Shown: positions 47,101-58,700 of the stretch, piece by piece
Numbering within the stretch: position 1 is the first letter of the stretch
Layout: each line of letters begins with the position of its first letter
Assembly: GCA_932294295.1 (NCBI GenBank)
Contig: OW028574.1
Coordinates: 28,590,145 to 28,654,144, forward strand
Length of the DNA: 64,000 nucleotides
From: Alitta virens
Taxonomy: Eukaryota > Annelida > Polychaeta > Phyllodocida > Nereididae
Direction: 5' to 3'
Program-made: the position numbers and the translations under genes
The notes under the pieces: generated by a model
Database searches by the model: none
What the model saw: the letters and a program-made list of their open reading frames with translations, nothing else
What the model was told of the DNA's origin: nothing

Positions 47101-48943
47101 TATTTTGCTGGCTTCCACTACAGCTTCAAGACCGTCCTTTCAAACCATTATTACATTTAATATCTCAGACACAAGGCATGGACTGTCACCAAAATATGTC
47201 ACGTTCTAAAAAACCAACCTGCACTGATGATTCCAAAATCAAACTCTCCTGATCAATCTGTTATTGAAGCAAGAGTTGCCTCTTGATCCTTCATAACCTG
47301 CTGGTTGTTCCTCACTTCTTGAATTAATGCGGCCTTGCTAGCAGAAGCAAGTGGCGTCTTGGTCTTGATTGACTTGTTAATAATTGACTCTGTTGTGGCA
47401 CAAAACTTACAAACTTCTGGAAAGACATTCATTTTACAGCCAATTTCACAGAGTTGAAAAAAATCTCATAGACTTGGAAACTAAATGTCAGAGGAACGCC
47501 GTACTTAACCGCTAGGTTGTGGCATTAATGGTACATACATAGGGGAATTTATTGATTAATATTTTGTACAGGTGCTTTCACTTAGTTTGGTACACATACA
47601 CTTTTTTTTTTTCTCAAAGTCAAGATAGGTAAATATATAAACAGTTTACTAATTCTAATTAAGTGATGTTCAAGCTATGAATGAAGGCTTCCAAGCCTTC
47701 TCTAAAAAGTTTCTGCCGAGTGCAGTGACAACAGTAATAGAACATGATGCAAACTGCATGTAGTGTTACCCCTCTCCTCCACAGCAACTGTACAATCCTT
47801 GGACTTTGGATTCGCAGCACACCATTCCACTACATCCAACCGCTTCACTAGAGAAGTCAAACCTGTCTCCTCCACATCAAAGTCCTTTTTCAAAGTTAGG
47901 TCTAAAATAAATGCATACATCTTACATCACTTGAACTGATACACACAGACAACACTACAAAACAAATCAGTCAATATAAATATATATATATATACTGTAT
48001 CTTTTGATGACAGGCTTGAAAGTGTTTGAAAATATAATTTTTGTGGAAACATCCAAATTGTCATCTATCTTGCCAATGGCCAAGAATGTTTTGCTCCTCC
48101 GCAAACACACCCAAGGTTCTTGGACCTTTCCACCATCTCGGCAGAGCTCCTCAAATTGATAGTAAGATACCATCAGGGGCAAGGGTGGAGGTGGTCGAGG
48201 TATCTGGAGAAAAACAAATGTAATTAATTATACTTGTATTCTTGTGTTGTCATGAAATTATAATTTTAGGTGCAAAGCTCTTATAACTTATATAACGGGT
48301 TAAAAAATATGAGAATATTCACAACTTGGAAATGTTTATAAGTATTCATGATATCATAAATGTTAAGTCAGAGGCAGCAATTCAACAAATACAAAGGCCA
48401 GCAATTGGCAACATTCAATGTTGTTGGGTCAATTAGCAAAGCTCATGGGTCTTTTCTTGGGACAGGCAGAGTGGCAGGGACAGACTTCTGTGGCATATAT
48501 GCAGTGTTGGCGAATTGCCAGGTACCAGCTTCTGTGTCTTGCCTAGTTTGTAAATAATGCTCCCATAGTATTGCATACAGCATACAACAGATAATGTAAT
48601 TAACTATACAATGTACTTCATGATACATCATTATCAAATCTCATTTCACACAAAAATGTGATGACCAATTATATGATCAATTATTTTAAATAAAGTTACA
48701 TTTATTTATTTTGTATAGTACTTACCATGAGGCAGAAGGCATTTCTGCTCAAAATGTACTGAGCATATTTTATGCTTATCAGGGTCAAAGACTTTGTCCC
48801 CCCTACTGATCCATGACAACATTTGCCTTCTCCACTCATCCTGAGATCGGCTGGGCAAAGAAAAATATGACACACTACTGCCTCCAATAATTGAGGCAGC
48901 CAGGCACGCAACAATTTCTGCCTCCGCCTCCACTTTTAGCCAT
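43750..48943 (-). CDS. P-element-like THAP transposase gene D, about 14 exons
   Basis: Coding order: 48726-48943 (THAP domain); 48020-48203, 47770-47901 and ~47250-47425 (less certain, the last coil-like with ALIQEVRNNQQVMKDQEATL); ~47023-47112 (LFLQLFWEEQLKAW...MQWHPMMIR); 46768-46915 (FAIYLQYQSPRAYEALKRTG); 46498-46644 (YGVLMHDEMSIRSDLVYDKR, catalytic Asp); 46236-46406 (LANQVLAFMVVGINSTIKEC); 45544-~45650 (LINTLRNNLESSKSGGSRCL); 45293-45433; 44992-45172 (TAKFVLMCDRFFDCLN); ~44640-44840 (FLQDFLQYLKMW); 43997-44150 (FCQGPLKKRFGRHRGLGVRS); 43750-43882 (ends LPKIRRH, TAA). This is the full domain order of a P-superfamily transposase. Defects: frameshifts in the THAP exon and near 45630, 45030 and 44760, and GAAAGC where a GT donor is expected at about 47022. 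A degraded but nearly full-length copy. Confidence 0.78.
46060..46080 (-). repeat. tRNA-like B box (SINE fragment)
   Basis: GGTTGTGGGTTCGATTCCCA on the - strand is a canonical T-arm/B box. No matching A box was found, so this is a SINE fragment inside an intron of gene D. Confidence 0.5.
48726..48943 (-). CDS. Gene D exon 1: THAP zinc finger
   Basis: ATG at 48943 opens MAKSGGGGRNCCVPGCLNYW, with the C-x4-C start of a C2CH THAP finger. After one single-base shift it continues YFSLPSRSQDEWRRQMLSWI and KHKICSVHFEQKCLLPHG, with the conserved Trp and C-x2-H-F. The donor GTAAGT follows. THAP domains are site-specific DNA-binding modules in P transposases and host regulators. The frameshift could be real or an assembly error. 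Confidence 0.8.
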
Positions 48944-49132
48944 CAGAACTGCAAAAACAACTGAGAACCACATACAGTCTGACCACCAGTCTGACCAGCA
49001 CGAGTACGTAATTCTGGGCTTTATCTATGCAGGAACTGAAAAGGAAAGACAAGAAATAATAAAGAGATGCTTCACATAAAATTCATCTTAAGACTTTCAC
49101 ACCATTAACATCATCCAACATGTTAAATATAC

Positions 49133-51331
49133 CTTTAGTCTGGGATCTTCCATATCTGTATATGGCAGCCGGTCTGGTTTCCTTGTTCAGTAGGCCTCAT
49201 TCTCTGCCCGGACATCGAGGCAATCAAAGAACCGGTCCGTTAACAAGATGAACTTAGCAGTTTCTTGCATATCAGGGGTTCCATACACTGACATCACACG
49301 ACCAACCAAGTCACTCAAAACCTACAGGAGAAGGTTCAACCTCACTTTAACCACAACTGGTACATCAATATCAGATGCACTTTGAAAACCAAATATAACA
49401 GTGGAATGATAGCAAGCTGTGCAAAATCTGATAGTTTCTATAGTCATACAGCTACTTAAGCAAATAATTTAGTATTTCTGATCACAATACTTACTTGTGC
49501 AGCCAGCTTAACGTTCATAACTGAGTAAGACGTCAGTTCGATGTGCTCATTTGTGAGGCGAGTCCTTTGCAATTCTCTCCTCTGGTCATCCTGGAATATG
49601 GTTTTCACATGACTCCAGAGGATGTGATTTCCGTTGTTCTGAAAAATATAAAAAAACCTGCTTTATAATAGTTCTACAATTTACAGTAGGGGTAATTTCT
49701 CATTTGCCCACACGTACGTGCTGCACACGAGTTGATCTTTCCAATTTGCCATGGAATGATATGGACGCAATACATGGAAAATTTGGATTACAAAATTTGC
49801 ATTTCATTTATAATCTCAACAATACATTTTTCTACACTTGATAGACATAGACATTTAAAAACCTACCCCAAGAAACTTAGTCCTTCTTCCAGCATCTGAT
49901 GCCGCCATCTTGTTCCTGACAGTCTTGAGCAGGTGTGGTGGATCTGACACAAAGAATATGAACCTTTCCTTGTCCCATTCGCGATTACCTAAAAATGTGA
50001 AACAATTTCAGGGACATTACACACCAGTATCACTCTATTATTCAGCATGTATTTGATATATTTGTATTGTATTCTGTATTGTTACTAGTGTGATTACAAA
50101 CATGTAACGGGCTTACAAAATTGTGTTATTATATAACTTGTTTAAACTTCTTGTACATCAAAAAGATAATATTATTGAAAAATACATATATATTATACAT
50201 ACATATACATTAGACATTAAATATTAATGAACTTAAGCTATAGAATTACCATCCACTCAAGTCTACCTACCTCCATGAGACTTCAAATTCCCAACGCAAC
50301 TATAAATGTCAAAGACAGAAACAACAATAAAAGTTTAACTTTTGAACAAGTAACGAAAAACTTAACATGTAACAAAATTCAAAATTAAGTAAAGAACAAC
50401 AAATAACATTCTTATTTCAGTTCCAAAATAATTTTGCAATTACCTTGAGCCCAATTTCACATTCCAGATGGAATACAGCTTTCCAAATCATTGGATATAA
50501 CATATCCGCAGACACACCACTTGTCCCGAAGTGGCCAATGCTGTATTTATAGCACGATGGGTTACGCCAACAACCATAAGCACTAAAATGTGTGTTGCAA
50601 CTCTCCACCCATCATGCACAAATCCGCACAAATCCGACCAATTGACCCGTCCTCTCACTGAATACCTGTTAATATACAACATACATGACATTGTACAATT
50701 ATACAATTACATGTGGAAAACATGCTCTCATGAATCAACCCTCATGAGCAATTGAACCTGTCTTAGAGGGCTGCACTATCCATATCTATCAAGATACACC
50801 TGAAAATGTGAATGTGCACTGATAGATCATGCAGCAGGGCTCATATACTACAGATGACATGTCTCACAGAGTACGTAATGATAAGACTCGCAGGTGATAA
50901 TACAATTTTTCCTATTTCTATTTAAATATACTTTAATACTCAAAGTACTTAAATTTGCATATAATAGCAGAAATACTAACCAGATAATTTTGTATCTTCA
51001 TTTCATCAAACATGAGGATCACCCAGCACTCATTATCAGATAGGTTCATTCTTGCCACAGAGTCCTGGATCCATCTCTGCGATCCCCTGTTCAAAGAAAT
51101 TAGATCAGTCATAAATATTCTTTAGCACAATAGTGTATGGCAAATATACGGTAACTGATTTCACACACTTATAGCTCTGTTATTTGTTCATACCTCTGGC
51201 TGAAAGCCTTGTGAGGGGAAGAAGCATTAGAATAATCCCTGAGAGTGGTTTCCCCAGGCAACTGAAGCAGACCAGTATTATGAAGCGTCCGGTATGTCTG
51301 CGGGCTCTGGGAGTGAAGCATTAGGGCCATC
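49133..51331 (-). pseudogene. P-element-like transposase gene E, both ends missing
   Basis: Exons in order: 51194-51331 (MALMLHSQSPQTYRTLHNTG), 50981-51086 (WIQDSVARMNLSDNECWVIL then MFDEMKIQ, catalytic Asp), 50444-50665 (frameshifted; GQLVGFV, THILVLMVVGV, SADMLYPMIWKAVFHLE), 49867-49988 (RFIFFVSDPPHLLKTVRNKM), 49495-49638 (HILWSHVKTIFQDDQRRELQ), 49321-49133 (VLSDLVGRVMSVYGTPDMQE, then FFDCLDVRAENEAY, TGA, TRKPDRLPYTDMEDPRLK). It is paralogous to gene D exon by exon. It lacks a THAP exon and everything after the PRLK exon; D begins about 190 bp downstream. The repeat at 51335 abuts its first exon. Region 51960-52180 (CKMCSGTASQEGLCVSCHQV) might be an upstream exon. Confidence 0.78.
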
Positions 51332-51334
51332 CTG

Positions 51335-51977
51335 ACAGGAGCACACCACCAGCAAATTTTACAACGGCTGGCTAGCAGGCTGATATTCAGTTTCTCTATG
51401 TTTCATAAACAATAGAGTTGAAAAGTTGTCAGTCTAGGAAACATTCATCTGTTATTCATTTTTTCTGACTTACCAGCTACTGCATAAGCACTGGTGCCAG
51501 CCAGCCCATTGATGATTATTTTCTAAGCCAGCCAGCCAATTAAATTCACCCAGCTAGCAACCGTCTTAGCCAGCCAGCCAATTCAATTTACCCAGCTAGC
51601 AACTTTCTTAGCCAACTGACATTTCTTAGCATTTCTTCCCAGCCAGCTGAGTTCCAACTAAGCCTACCACCCAGCTGTAAATATTGCCCTAACTTTTCCA
51701 GCTGGTATTGTTATGTTAGGCCAGAGAGGCCTAACAATGGCAAAAATTGAGGCAGGATGATTCAGGATAATGATTGTCAGTATATTTTGTCCTTATTTCT
51801 ACTGAAGTCTGTTTATGACTGAAAGTAAAATAAATAGATCTAGAAATTATTTTGTAAGAAAACAGCATATTTTCCTTATGTATGTCAACTTTTGTATGTC
51901 AATAAATGCTAGACAATAAAGCCAGATGAGAGGGAGTATATAAAAGTACAGCTGTATCACAAGAATTTCCAGTGCAG
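51335..51977. repeat. Dispersed CAGCTG/CCAGC-rich repeat, copy 2
   Basis: Matches 18091-18602 from ACAGGAGCACACCACCAGC to TTTCCAGTGCAG. It carries an extra ~35-bp stretch near 51475 and an internal CAGCCAGCCAATTCAATTTA duplication. It lies immediately beside the splice acceptor of the first readable exon of gene E. Confidence 0.88.
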
Positions 51978-52180
51978 ATTCGACTCAACTTGATGACATG
52001 AGACACACAGGCCCTCCTGACTGGCTGTTCCTGAGCACATCTTGCAACTCTCTTGATCAGAAATTGTCCAGAAGAAAGTCTCCCCTGTCAAGGCCTGCAC
52101 AGGGCGATGTTTGACGCCAACACATGAGAGTAGGTAGAGCGCAACCTCTTCCAGTTTGAGTCCTGTGTACACATTCGCTA
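51960..52180 (-). CDS. Possible exon with paired CxxC motifs
   Basis: The - strand frame reads YTGLKLEEVALYLLSCVGVK, TGETFFWTISDQESC, then CKMCSGTASQEGLCVSC. Two C-x2-C pairs could bind zinc. Gene D has a related CKFCATTES in the corresponding upstream region, so this may be a 5' exon of gene E. Splice borders are not clear. Confidence 0.35.
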
Positions 52181-52259
52181 CTCTACCCCATGAAGAAACA
52201 GGCTGACTTGAGGCTCACCTGGGCCATGGGTCACTCTAATACAGTGTGTCACCTGCGTA

Positions 52260-53890
52260 CATAAGAATAGCATTCAGTAAAGAAAAGAAAAAAATAAACA
52301 TGCATTGCACTCCTGATTTCTTAGACAGCCTATTTTTACTCATTCACATAACAATCATTGGTTCAAAAATAACTAAATGATACACCGGACATAAATTATC
52401 ATATTTTTGTCATTCATTTTTGTTATACATGTATTGTTCGTGTTTGATTGGTTATAAAGTATTGACACCCTATAAATACCATACATACAGTATATATGTA
52501 CTAAGTTTCTATTGTTTTAATTTGATAAATCATTAAAGATGCGTCTAAATTGCATTTTAAGGCCGAGAGCAGTTTCTCTCATTACTGGACATTTTTTAAG
52601 CTTAAATCTTCAATATTTATAACCAATCAAACACAAAACGTTTACATTGGGCAAGATGTTGGGCATGGGCTGGAAAAGCCTCGTGTCAATTGTTGTTCTG
52701 TTCCTCCAAGTAGAGTTATCCCTCTGGATAACTGTATTTAGTGAAACGGAACAACATGGCAAAAATCCTTTGGTAGTCCCATTGATTTTTTTTTAACATT
52801 TTAATTTAACTTTGGCCTTGAGTGTTATCAGTAATGCACACTATCTATCTACAGCTATCTATCTGTGTCTATCTATATATATATATATATATCACATAGG
52901 CCTACATGCTAATCTGCAATACACAGCCGTCACTCTTTCCAAAAACCCCTCTCGTTTCAGTAAATTGAATCACATGAAGTTAATGGATGTCCATTAAACC
53001 CAGTTTGTCCACTGATAGCCATCTCAGTGACACAAGTGTTCAGTTGAGGTATTGATAACAGTCACAGTGCAAGATTCAGGCATCTTGACATTTGCTGAAA
53101 TGTGAGCACCTGTATAATAAAAGTTTCAAAAAGCTGCTGAAAAACAGAACTTACAAACTGTCAAATATAGAAAACTTATTTCATAAATTGTGACAGAATA
53201 TATATATATTTAATATGTTTTATTGACGTTTTGGAATCATGGTTAGATACATTCGTCATACACAATAAACAAATACTACAAATTGAACAACGATGGTTGT
53301 GAAATAATAGCATAACATAAACTATATATACATGATCAGAAAATTGATGAATGGTTAAGATAAAGCTAAATTTATATACATTAATTGAATAAGTAACTAT
53401 GTGATTAAGTTATAGTTTCTGGTCCCAGTTAATCAAGGTAATAGTAGTACAACAAAATGTCACGGTAATGTCAGAGATATAAGAGATAAAGTTTTCTGGA
53501 TCAGTGACAGAGCTGAACAGAGGCCGCAAGCATAATAATCTCTTAAGTAGAAATTGAAATATTCATATGATATAATTGTTTTTCTATATCAGTAATGCAA
53601 ACTCATAATTACATAAAATGTCTGGACATAACATAATCACATCATAAAGTATTAACTAGAATATTTATTCAGTCTGTAAATTGCCAAGTTAATATATTAT
53701 TTCTGCATACATCAAAATCATTCATTATTTCGTATCAACTATAGAAATCTGAGTTAACCATACATTATACACATGAAGAATAAATCACAATGATGAATTT
53801 ATTATAATTAAGAACCACACACAAGTTACATGGTGGTACCAACTTATACTAAAGCATCGATGATCAACTGAAGTATTGATTGATCCGATC
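52260..53890. other. AT-rich non-coding sequence with microsatellite
   Basis: (CTAT)n and (TA)n tract at 52841-52892. No gene recognised. Confidence 0.5.
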
Positions 53891-53894
53891 AGAT

Positions 53895-53940
53895 GACATC
53901 CACCAACCACTGCAAGCCAGGCATCTCATAAGTCTGAAAA
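53895..53940 (-). CDS. Possible terminal exon
   Basis: After the acceptor TTTTCAG the frame TYEMPGLQWLVDVI ends in TGA. It may terminate the transcript beginning near 58600, but the phase with the exon at 54372-54480 was not reconciled. Confidence 0.25.
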
Positions 53941-54371
53941 TTTAAAGCAGAGAATTAGACAAGTGTTCTTATCAACTATAAAGTTGTGGTTTGACATTTC
54001 AGTTAAGATTCAGAAAAAATGTCCACTTATATTGTGTAATAATGCACATGCTTTAACCTAACAAATTCCAGGCATTCCTATAAGCAAAGTACAGTAATGA
54101 TATTCATTGCAAGGCATGAAAGATTGGGCCAAATGTAAAGCTTTTATTGCCATTGATGGAACGATGTGGGCCCAACATCGAGCCAACAACAGCAACAACA
54201 GCCAACTTTGGTTAAATTAGGCAGCCAATCGAAGCTGCACTACTACTCTTCATTTTGACATACACTTCATACTTTTATGTCTGCTGCTCTCTAATTTTAT
54301 AATTTAGATTTGGGCGTGTAATGGTCAGTTTCTAAAGCAAAATCAAATGTAGCTACCTACCTAAAATTAGT

Positions 54372-54480
54372 GTCTTTAGGTTCTTTTCAATCAAGATGAT
54401 GTTACGCTGAAGTTTTCGGTAGCTCAAAAGATCTGCATACATCTGCAATCTCATTCCCAATTGCATATCAATTCATGAAG
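54372..54480 (-). CDS. Possible exon, helical
   Basis: Acceptor CTTTTTGCAG near 54481 and donor TTTTAGGTAGGT near 54365. One frame contains MQLGMRLQMYADLLSYRKLQ then NIILIEKNLKTLI, with heptad-like leucines. A TGA precedes the Met in that frame, so either the start is here or the frame is wrong. Family not recognised. Confidence 0.28.
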
Positions 54481-54532
54481 GTCTGCAAAAAGAAAGAATG
54501 GCATTAGACAATGTACAATATGAGACACTCAC

Positions 54533-54800
54533 TCTTACATATTTTGCAGGTACCCAAAATGAGTACTGTCCGATACTAAATAAACTGCAAAATATGACTG
54601 CAATTGGTCATTCATCAATGGCAGGCAAGATCAAGTTACTAGGAAATGCTGTCATGCATGACTAAATCTTAGTTGGAAAGATTAAGCAATGCATGACACT
54701 CAATCATGCATGACAAGGCTGAACTTAAGCTAGATCGCCACGTCAAGGCTTGCAGTTTGACCTAGCCCTAACTGATCTGAGCGGTTTATTTCTATTGGCC
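54533..54800. repeat. Segmental duplication, copy 1
   Basis: ATACTAAATAAACTGCAAAA ... TCGCCACGTCAAGGCTTGCA ... CGGTTTATT recurs at 56455-56665 in the same order. A flanking match (55601-55700 with 56337-56440, around ATTTCAGCATCACATCATTG) shows that a larger block was duplicated and then rearranged. Confidence 0.82.
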
Positions 54801-55984
54801 AGAATTTTTATGCTTGCACCTATTTTTTAATAAGCAATTATCAAAGAATATAACAATATAACAAGTATCATGCCACCGTCAGTAATTATACAGACTTAGG
54901 CAATGTTTGATCAATCGGTGATGTATTAGATGAAAACAAAAAAATTCTGACCATTAACCTAATGAATCAACAGCCTATGTTGATGAATCAACAGCCTATG
55001 ATGATTGCAGTTAGGGAAAGAGAGAGATAAATGCACCTTAATAGTACAACGAATATTTAGGTAAATAATAAATGCACCATAATATTTACAACGTCACTCT
55101 TAACCCAGCAGACAAGCAGAGACCAAAACAAAACTCAACAATGGCATCCAATCAGGTCGAAATCAAACTGACATCAGGTCACACAAAAAACAACTCCAAT
55201 GAGAAACATCTGAAGAACTTGGGACACGACAGAACTCGAGACAATCCAAAGAGTGAACATCATCAATATTATGGTGCACATTAAATAAAATATTTTAGGC
55301 AGAAAAACGTAGTACATTATCACTCTCTTTTTTGTTAACTTTAAATTGAATAAAATCATGATCGTTGCTATTTTAGACCGTCTAAGGTCATTTACTTTAA
55401 AGCACCACTAAGTGCTTATGCCTAGAAATTGCAATAATAGACCACCTACTCTGAAGCACTACTTATGTTTTGTGTCCCTCCTTCATATTAAAGCCTGAAG
55501 CATTCCTAAAAGAATGCTGCATGCTTTATCTTAACCCGAAAAATAAATGCATTACCATTGTTTTTCTTATGTTACCATACATTCCCGAAAGTTCCCACCC
55601 AGGATTTATGTCTAGAATACGTCTGTCTGAAATGGAAAAAAATTCAGTATTAGTTAAGATCATTTATATTTCAGCATCACATCATTGGTAGTAGCTAATT
55701 TCCAGAGTACCACTGCTTCAATTCATTGAAATACATTCATATTACAATTTATACCGTAACATAACAATCTGTAGTGCATAGAGAAAAAGTATATTATGAA
55801 TTATAGATTACCCAGAGTCAGAATCGAATCTACTTTGGTTTTTACTCAACATCTAACAATCATTAAAGTTGCTCTTTCAACACTCTACCAGCAGTAGTAA
55901 AGTTCCAAGTACATAGTATAGATTAGTCGGACTTAAAATTTCAATGCTGTAAATTTATACTTACACTAATGTAAAATGCAGCAA

Positions 55985-56085
55985 AATTCATGGAGCCATT
56001 CCGGTGACATGTCCGCTGCAGCCAAGGGAAGTGCCATCAGCTGTAAGCTTTCAGGTTGTGTATGCACAGCAGTTCTGGCCTGTAA
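55985..56085 (-). CDS. Possible exon
   Basis: Acceptor TATCACTTACAG, frame ARTAVHTQPESLQLMALPLA and ADMSPEWLHEFCCILH, then stop. Composition looks coding, but no family is recognised and no donor was fixed. Confidence 0.28.
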
Positions 56086-56454
56086 GTGATAATAGGGGAA
56101 AGTATCAATTATGTACATATATACAATTGTTCTTAATTGAGGTGTGCCTAAACCTCATTGCTAAACACATTCATACTGCGGTCACTAAACACAATAATAC
56201 TGCATGTGGCAAAACACAATCATACTGCATGTCGCTATCCTAAATAACAGCACCCTTATTAAGATTAATGTTAGGCCAACACCACAAATAGAAAAAAGTC
56301 CACCACCAAATAAAAACTAGTTGAACATCATTGGCCCAGGATTTACGTCTAAAATATGTCTCTCTGAAATGGGAAAATGTTCAGTATTAGTTAACATCAT
56401 TAATGATATTTCAGCATCACATCATTGGTAGCTAATTTATACTTACAATAAGAA

Positions 56455-56665
56455 CTCTTCCATATTTTGCATATACCAAAAATGAGTAGGTCTGATACTA
56501 AATTAACTGCAAAATATGACTGCAATTTGTCATCCATCAGTGGCAGGCATGATCAAGTTGCATGCCACTCAATCATGCATGCCAAAGCTAAACTTAAGCT
56601 AGGTCGCCACGTCACGGCTTGCAGTTTGACCTAGGACCTAACTGAGCTAAACGGTTTATTTTAAT
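56455..56665. repeat. Segmental duplication, copy 2
   Basis: Partner of 54533-54800, with a ~60-bp deletion relative to it near 56560. Confidence 0.82.
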
Positions 56666-56821
56666 TGTTAATTACAGTTAGGAAAAAGAGACATAATCAT
56701 TTATACATGGTGCAAATATTATTTTGGGTAAATAATATTTGCACCATTATATTACATTATACCTTTTTTTTTATTAACTTTAATTAAATCATGGTCATTG
56801 GTAATTTAGACCTAAAATAAT

Positions 56822-56995
56822 TTTTAGGTCTTTTTTTTTTAACCCCTAACATGTTGCAACGTAATAAACCTATTGGCCAATGAGCTAATCTAGACCTTCT
56901 AAAATAATAATAATCGGATGTTTTTTTTTCCGTTTTTGCATTTTTTTTAACCCCTAACACGTTGCAATTTAATAAACCCATTGGCCAATAAACAC
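56822..56995. repeat. Two direct copies of a ~45-bp word
   Basis: AACCCCTAACAYGTTGCAAY followed by TAATAAACCYATTGGCCAAT occurs at 56840 and 56950, separated by a pyrimidine-rich stretch. Confidence 0.75.
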
Positions 56996-57000
56996 AACAG

Positions 57001-57150
57001 TGACAGTCGCCACTACACACAGCAGTGACAGTCGCCACTACACACAACAGTGACAGTCGCCACTACACACAACAGTGACAGTCGCCACTACACACAACAG
57101 TGACAGTCGCCACTACACACAACAGTGACAGTCGCCACTAAACACCTGAG
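57001..57150. repeat. 25-bp tandem repeat, six copies
   Basis: TGACAGTCGCCACTACACAC plus AACAG starts at 57001, 57026, 57051, 57076, 57101 and 57126. Partial copies of TGACAGTYGCCAC follow at 57175 and 57266. Confidence 0.95.
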
Positions 57151-57534
57151 ATATTTATTTTTTCTTCACACCGGTGACAGTTGCCACCCCCTCATGAGGG
57201 CCCTCACGAGGGACCTTTCGCTTCTATTGGACTAACCTGTGGACCCACTTTTGGAGCCCCTACAGTGACAGTCGCCACTACCTTGCAATCGCATCCAAAT
57301 AAGTTGTCCGCTCATGCGTATATTGGCATAGGCCAATTATCGACTTTATGGACTAACTACCTGCACTGCGTCCACTTCTATTACCATTTAAAAATGATAT
57401 TGTCCGCAATACCTACCCCGTATAAGCAAACATCTATAGGACATGCCGCTCATACTTAAATTACCCGTACAAGCGCTAACTTGGAAGAAATTCTCACTTG
57501 CACCTAGCAGAATACAGGGGTCAGTAAGCAAAAA

Positions 57535-57945
57535 TGGTTAATAACTCAAACCCACTACCTCAGGAAGCAAAAATGGTTAGTAACTCAACCCACTATAGGC
57601 ATAGGCCTATCATCCACTTATAACGGCCCCTACTACTTTAATATAGGTGGTCAGGAAGCAATATAGGTGGTCAGGAAGCAAAAATGGTTAGTAACTCAAC
57701 CCACTATAGGCATAGGCCTATCATCCACTTATAACGGCCCCTACTACTTTAATATAGGTGGTCAGGAAGCAATATAGGTGGTCAGGAAGCAAAAATGGTT
57801 AGTAACTCAACCCACTATAGGCATAGGCCTATCATCCACTTATAACGGCCCCTACTACTTTAATATAGGTTGTCAGTAAGCAAAAATGGTTAGTAACTCA
57901 ATCCCACTACCTCAGTAAGCAAAAATGGTTAGCAACTCAATCCCA
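57535..57945. repeat. ~111-bp tandem repeat
   Basis: CCACTATAGGCATAGGCCTA recurs at about 57590, 57701 and 57812. Each is followed by CATCCACTTATAACGGCCCC and AGGAAGCAAAAATGGTTAGT words; partial units flank the block. Confidence 0.93.
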
Positions 57946-58482
57946 CTACCATGATGAGGGGAACCTAATTTAAACCATAACCCAAGAAAATTACCCAGAA
58001 TAATCCCCACTGGTCACCGCAGCAGATTCACAGACTCAGAACGCCATCTGTTGAAGTTCTGACCCTGCCCGCTCATGGACGTAAAAGCCCACGATCCGCT
58101 GCAGCTTTATATTCGTGTTAAGAATCGTACCCACTATCAACGATCTACTCCCCTAAGCACACCCTCGCACTTGGTTTTCGCACACCGGGCTACGTCCATG
58201 CCCACCACACCATGGAGACAAGGACTTGTCTCCATCCAACACCAAGTCTGGGGCCGAGGATGCCAAAGTCTTAGTAAGATAACACACAGACCGGTACCAA
58301 AAATCTGTGATATAACTGGCTAACCCATTAGCCTATAATGTACAAAACGGACGGTTATTGTGTATCGTATGCATGCTATAATAGATAAATGCGTATTTGC
58401 GTTTATATCCAAAGAACTACATGTACAATCAGTCGACATGATAGGTTCTTGAATATCCTAACAACAACAAAAATTACGGTAC

Positions 58483-58576
58483 CTTTGTGGTGTGATGCGT
58501 AACCCGGGTGGATCCAGCGAACCCGGGGGGAATATAGCGCCCGGGGGTATCCTGCGGAGCCCGGTAGGGGCTCCAT
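58483..58576 (-). CDS. Possible first coding exon
   Basis: ATG at 58576 opens MEPLPGSAGYPRALYSPRVR and then WIHPGYASHHK before GTACCG. It lies about 45 bp downstream of a TATA box. The sequence has internal repeats of CCCGGGTG and is proline/glycine-rich; no domain is recognised. An open frame also reads upstream through the promoter, so coding status is uncertain. Confidence 0.35.
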
Positions 58577-58599
58577 AATCACCCGGGTGTATATCCAAC

Positions 58600-58700
58600 G
58601 AATATGTGGCGGTAACACGCTTATATAGGCGGCGATAAGCACGTGGCTGGGGGCGTCAACATGCAAATGACCTGTTGGCGGCATTGACCAATCAGATTCA
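58600..58700 (-). promoter_or_regulatory. Pol II promoter on the - strand: CCAAT, octamer, E-box, TATA
   Basis: Read on the - strand, the order is GATTGG (complement of CCAAT, 58688-58692), ATTTGCAT octamer (complement of 58661-58668), CACGTG (58640-58645), TATATAAG (near 58620-58628). Spacing suits a start site near 58590. Octamer plus TATA is typical of histone H2B and snRNA promoters and occurs in other regulated genes; no histone or snRNA follows here. Confidence 0.6.
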
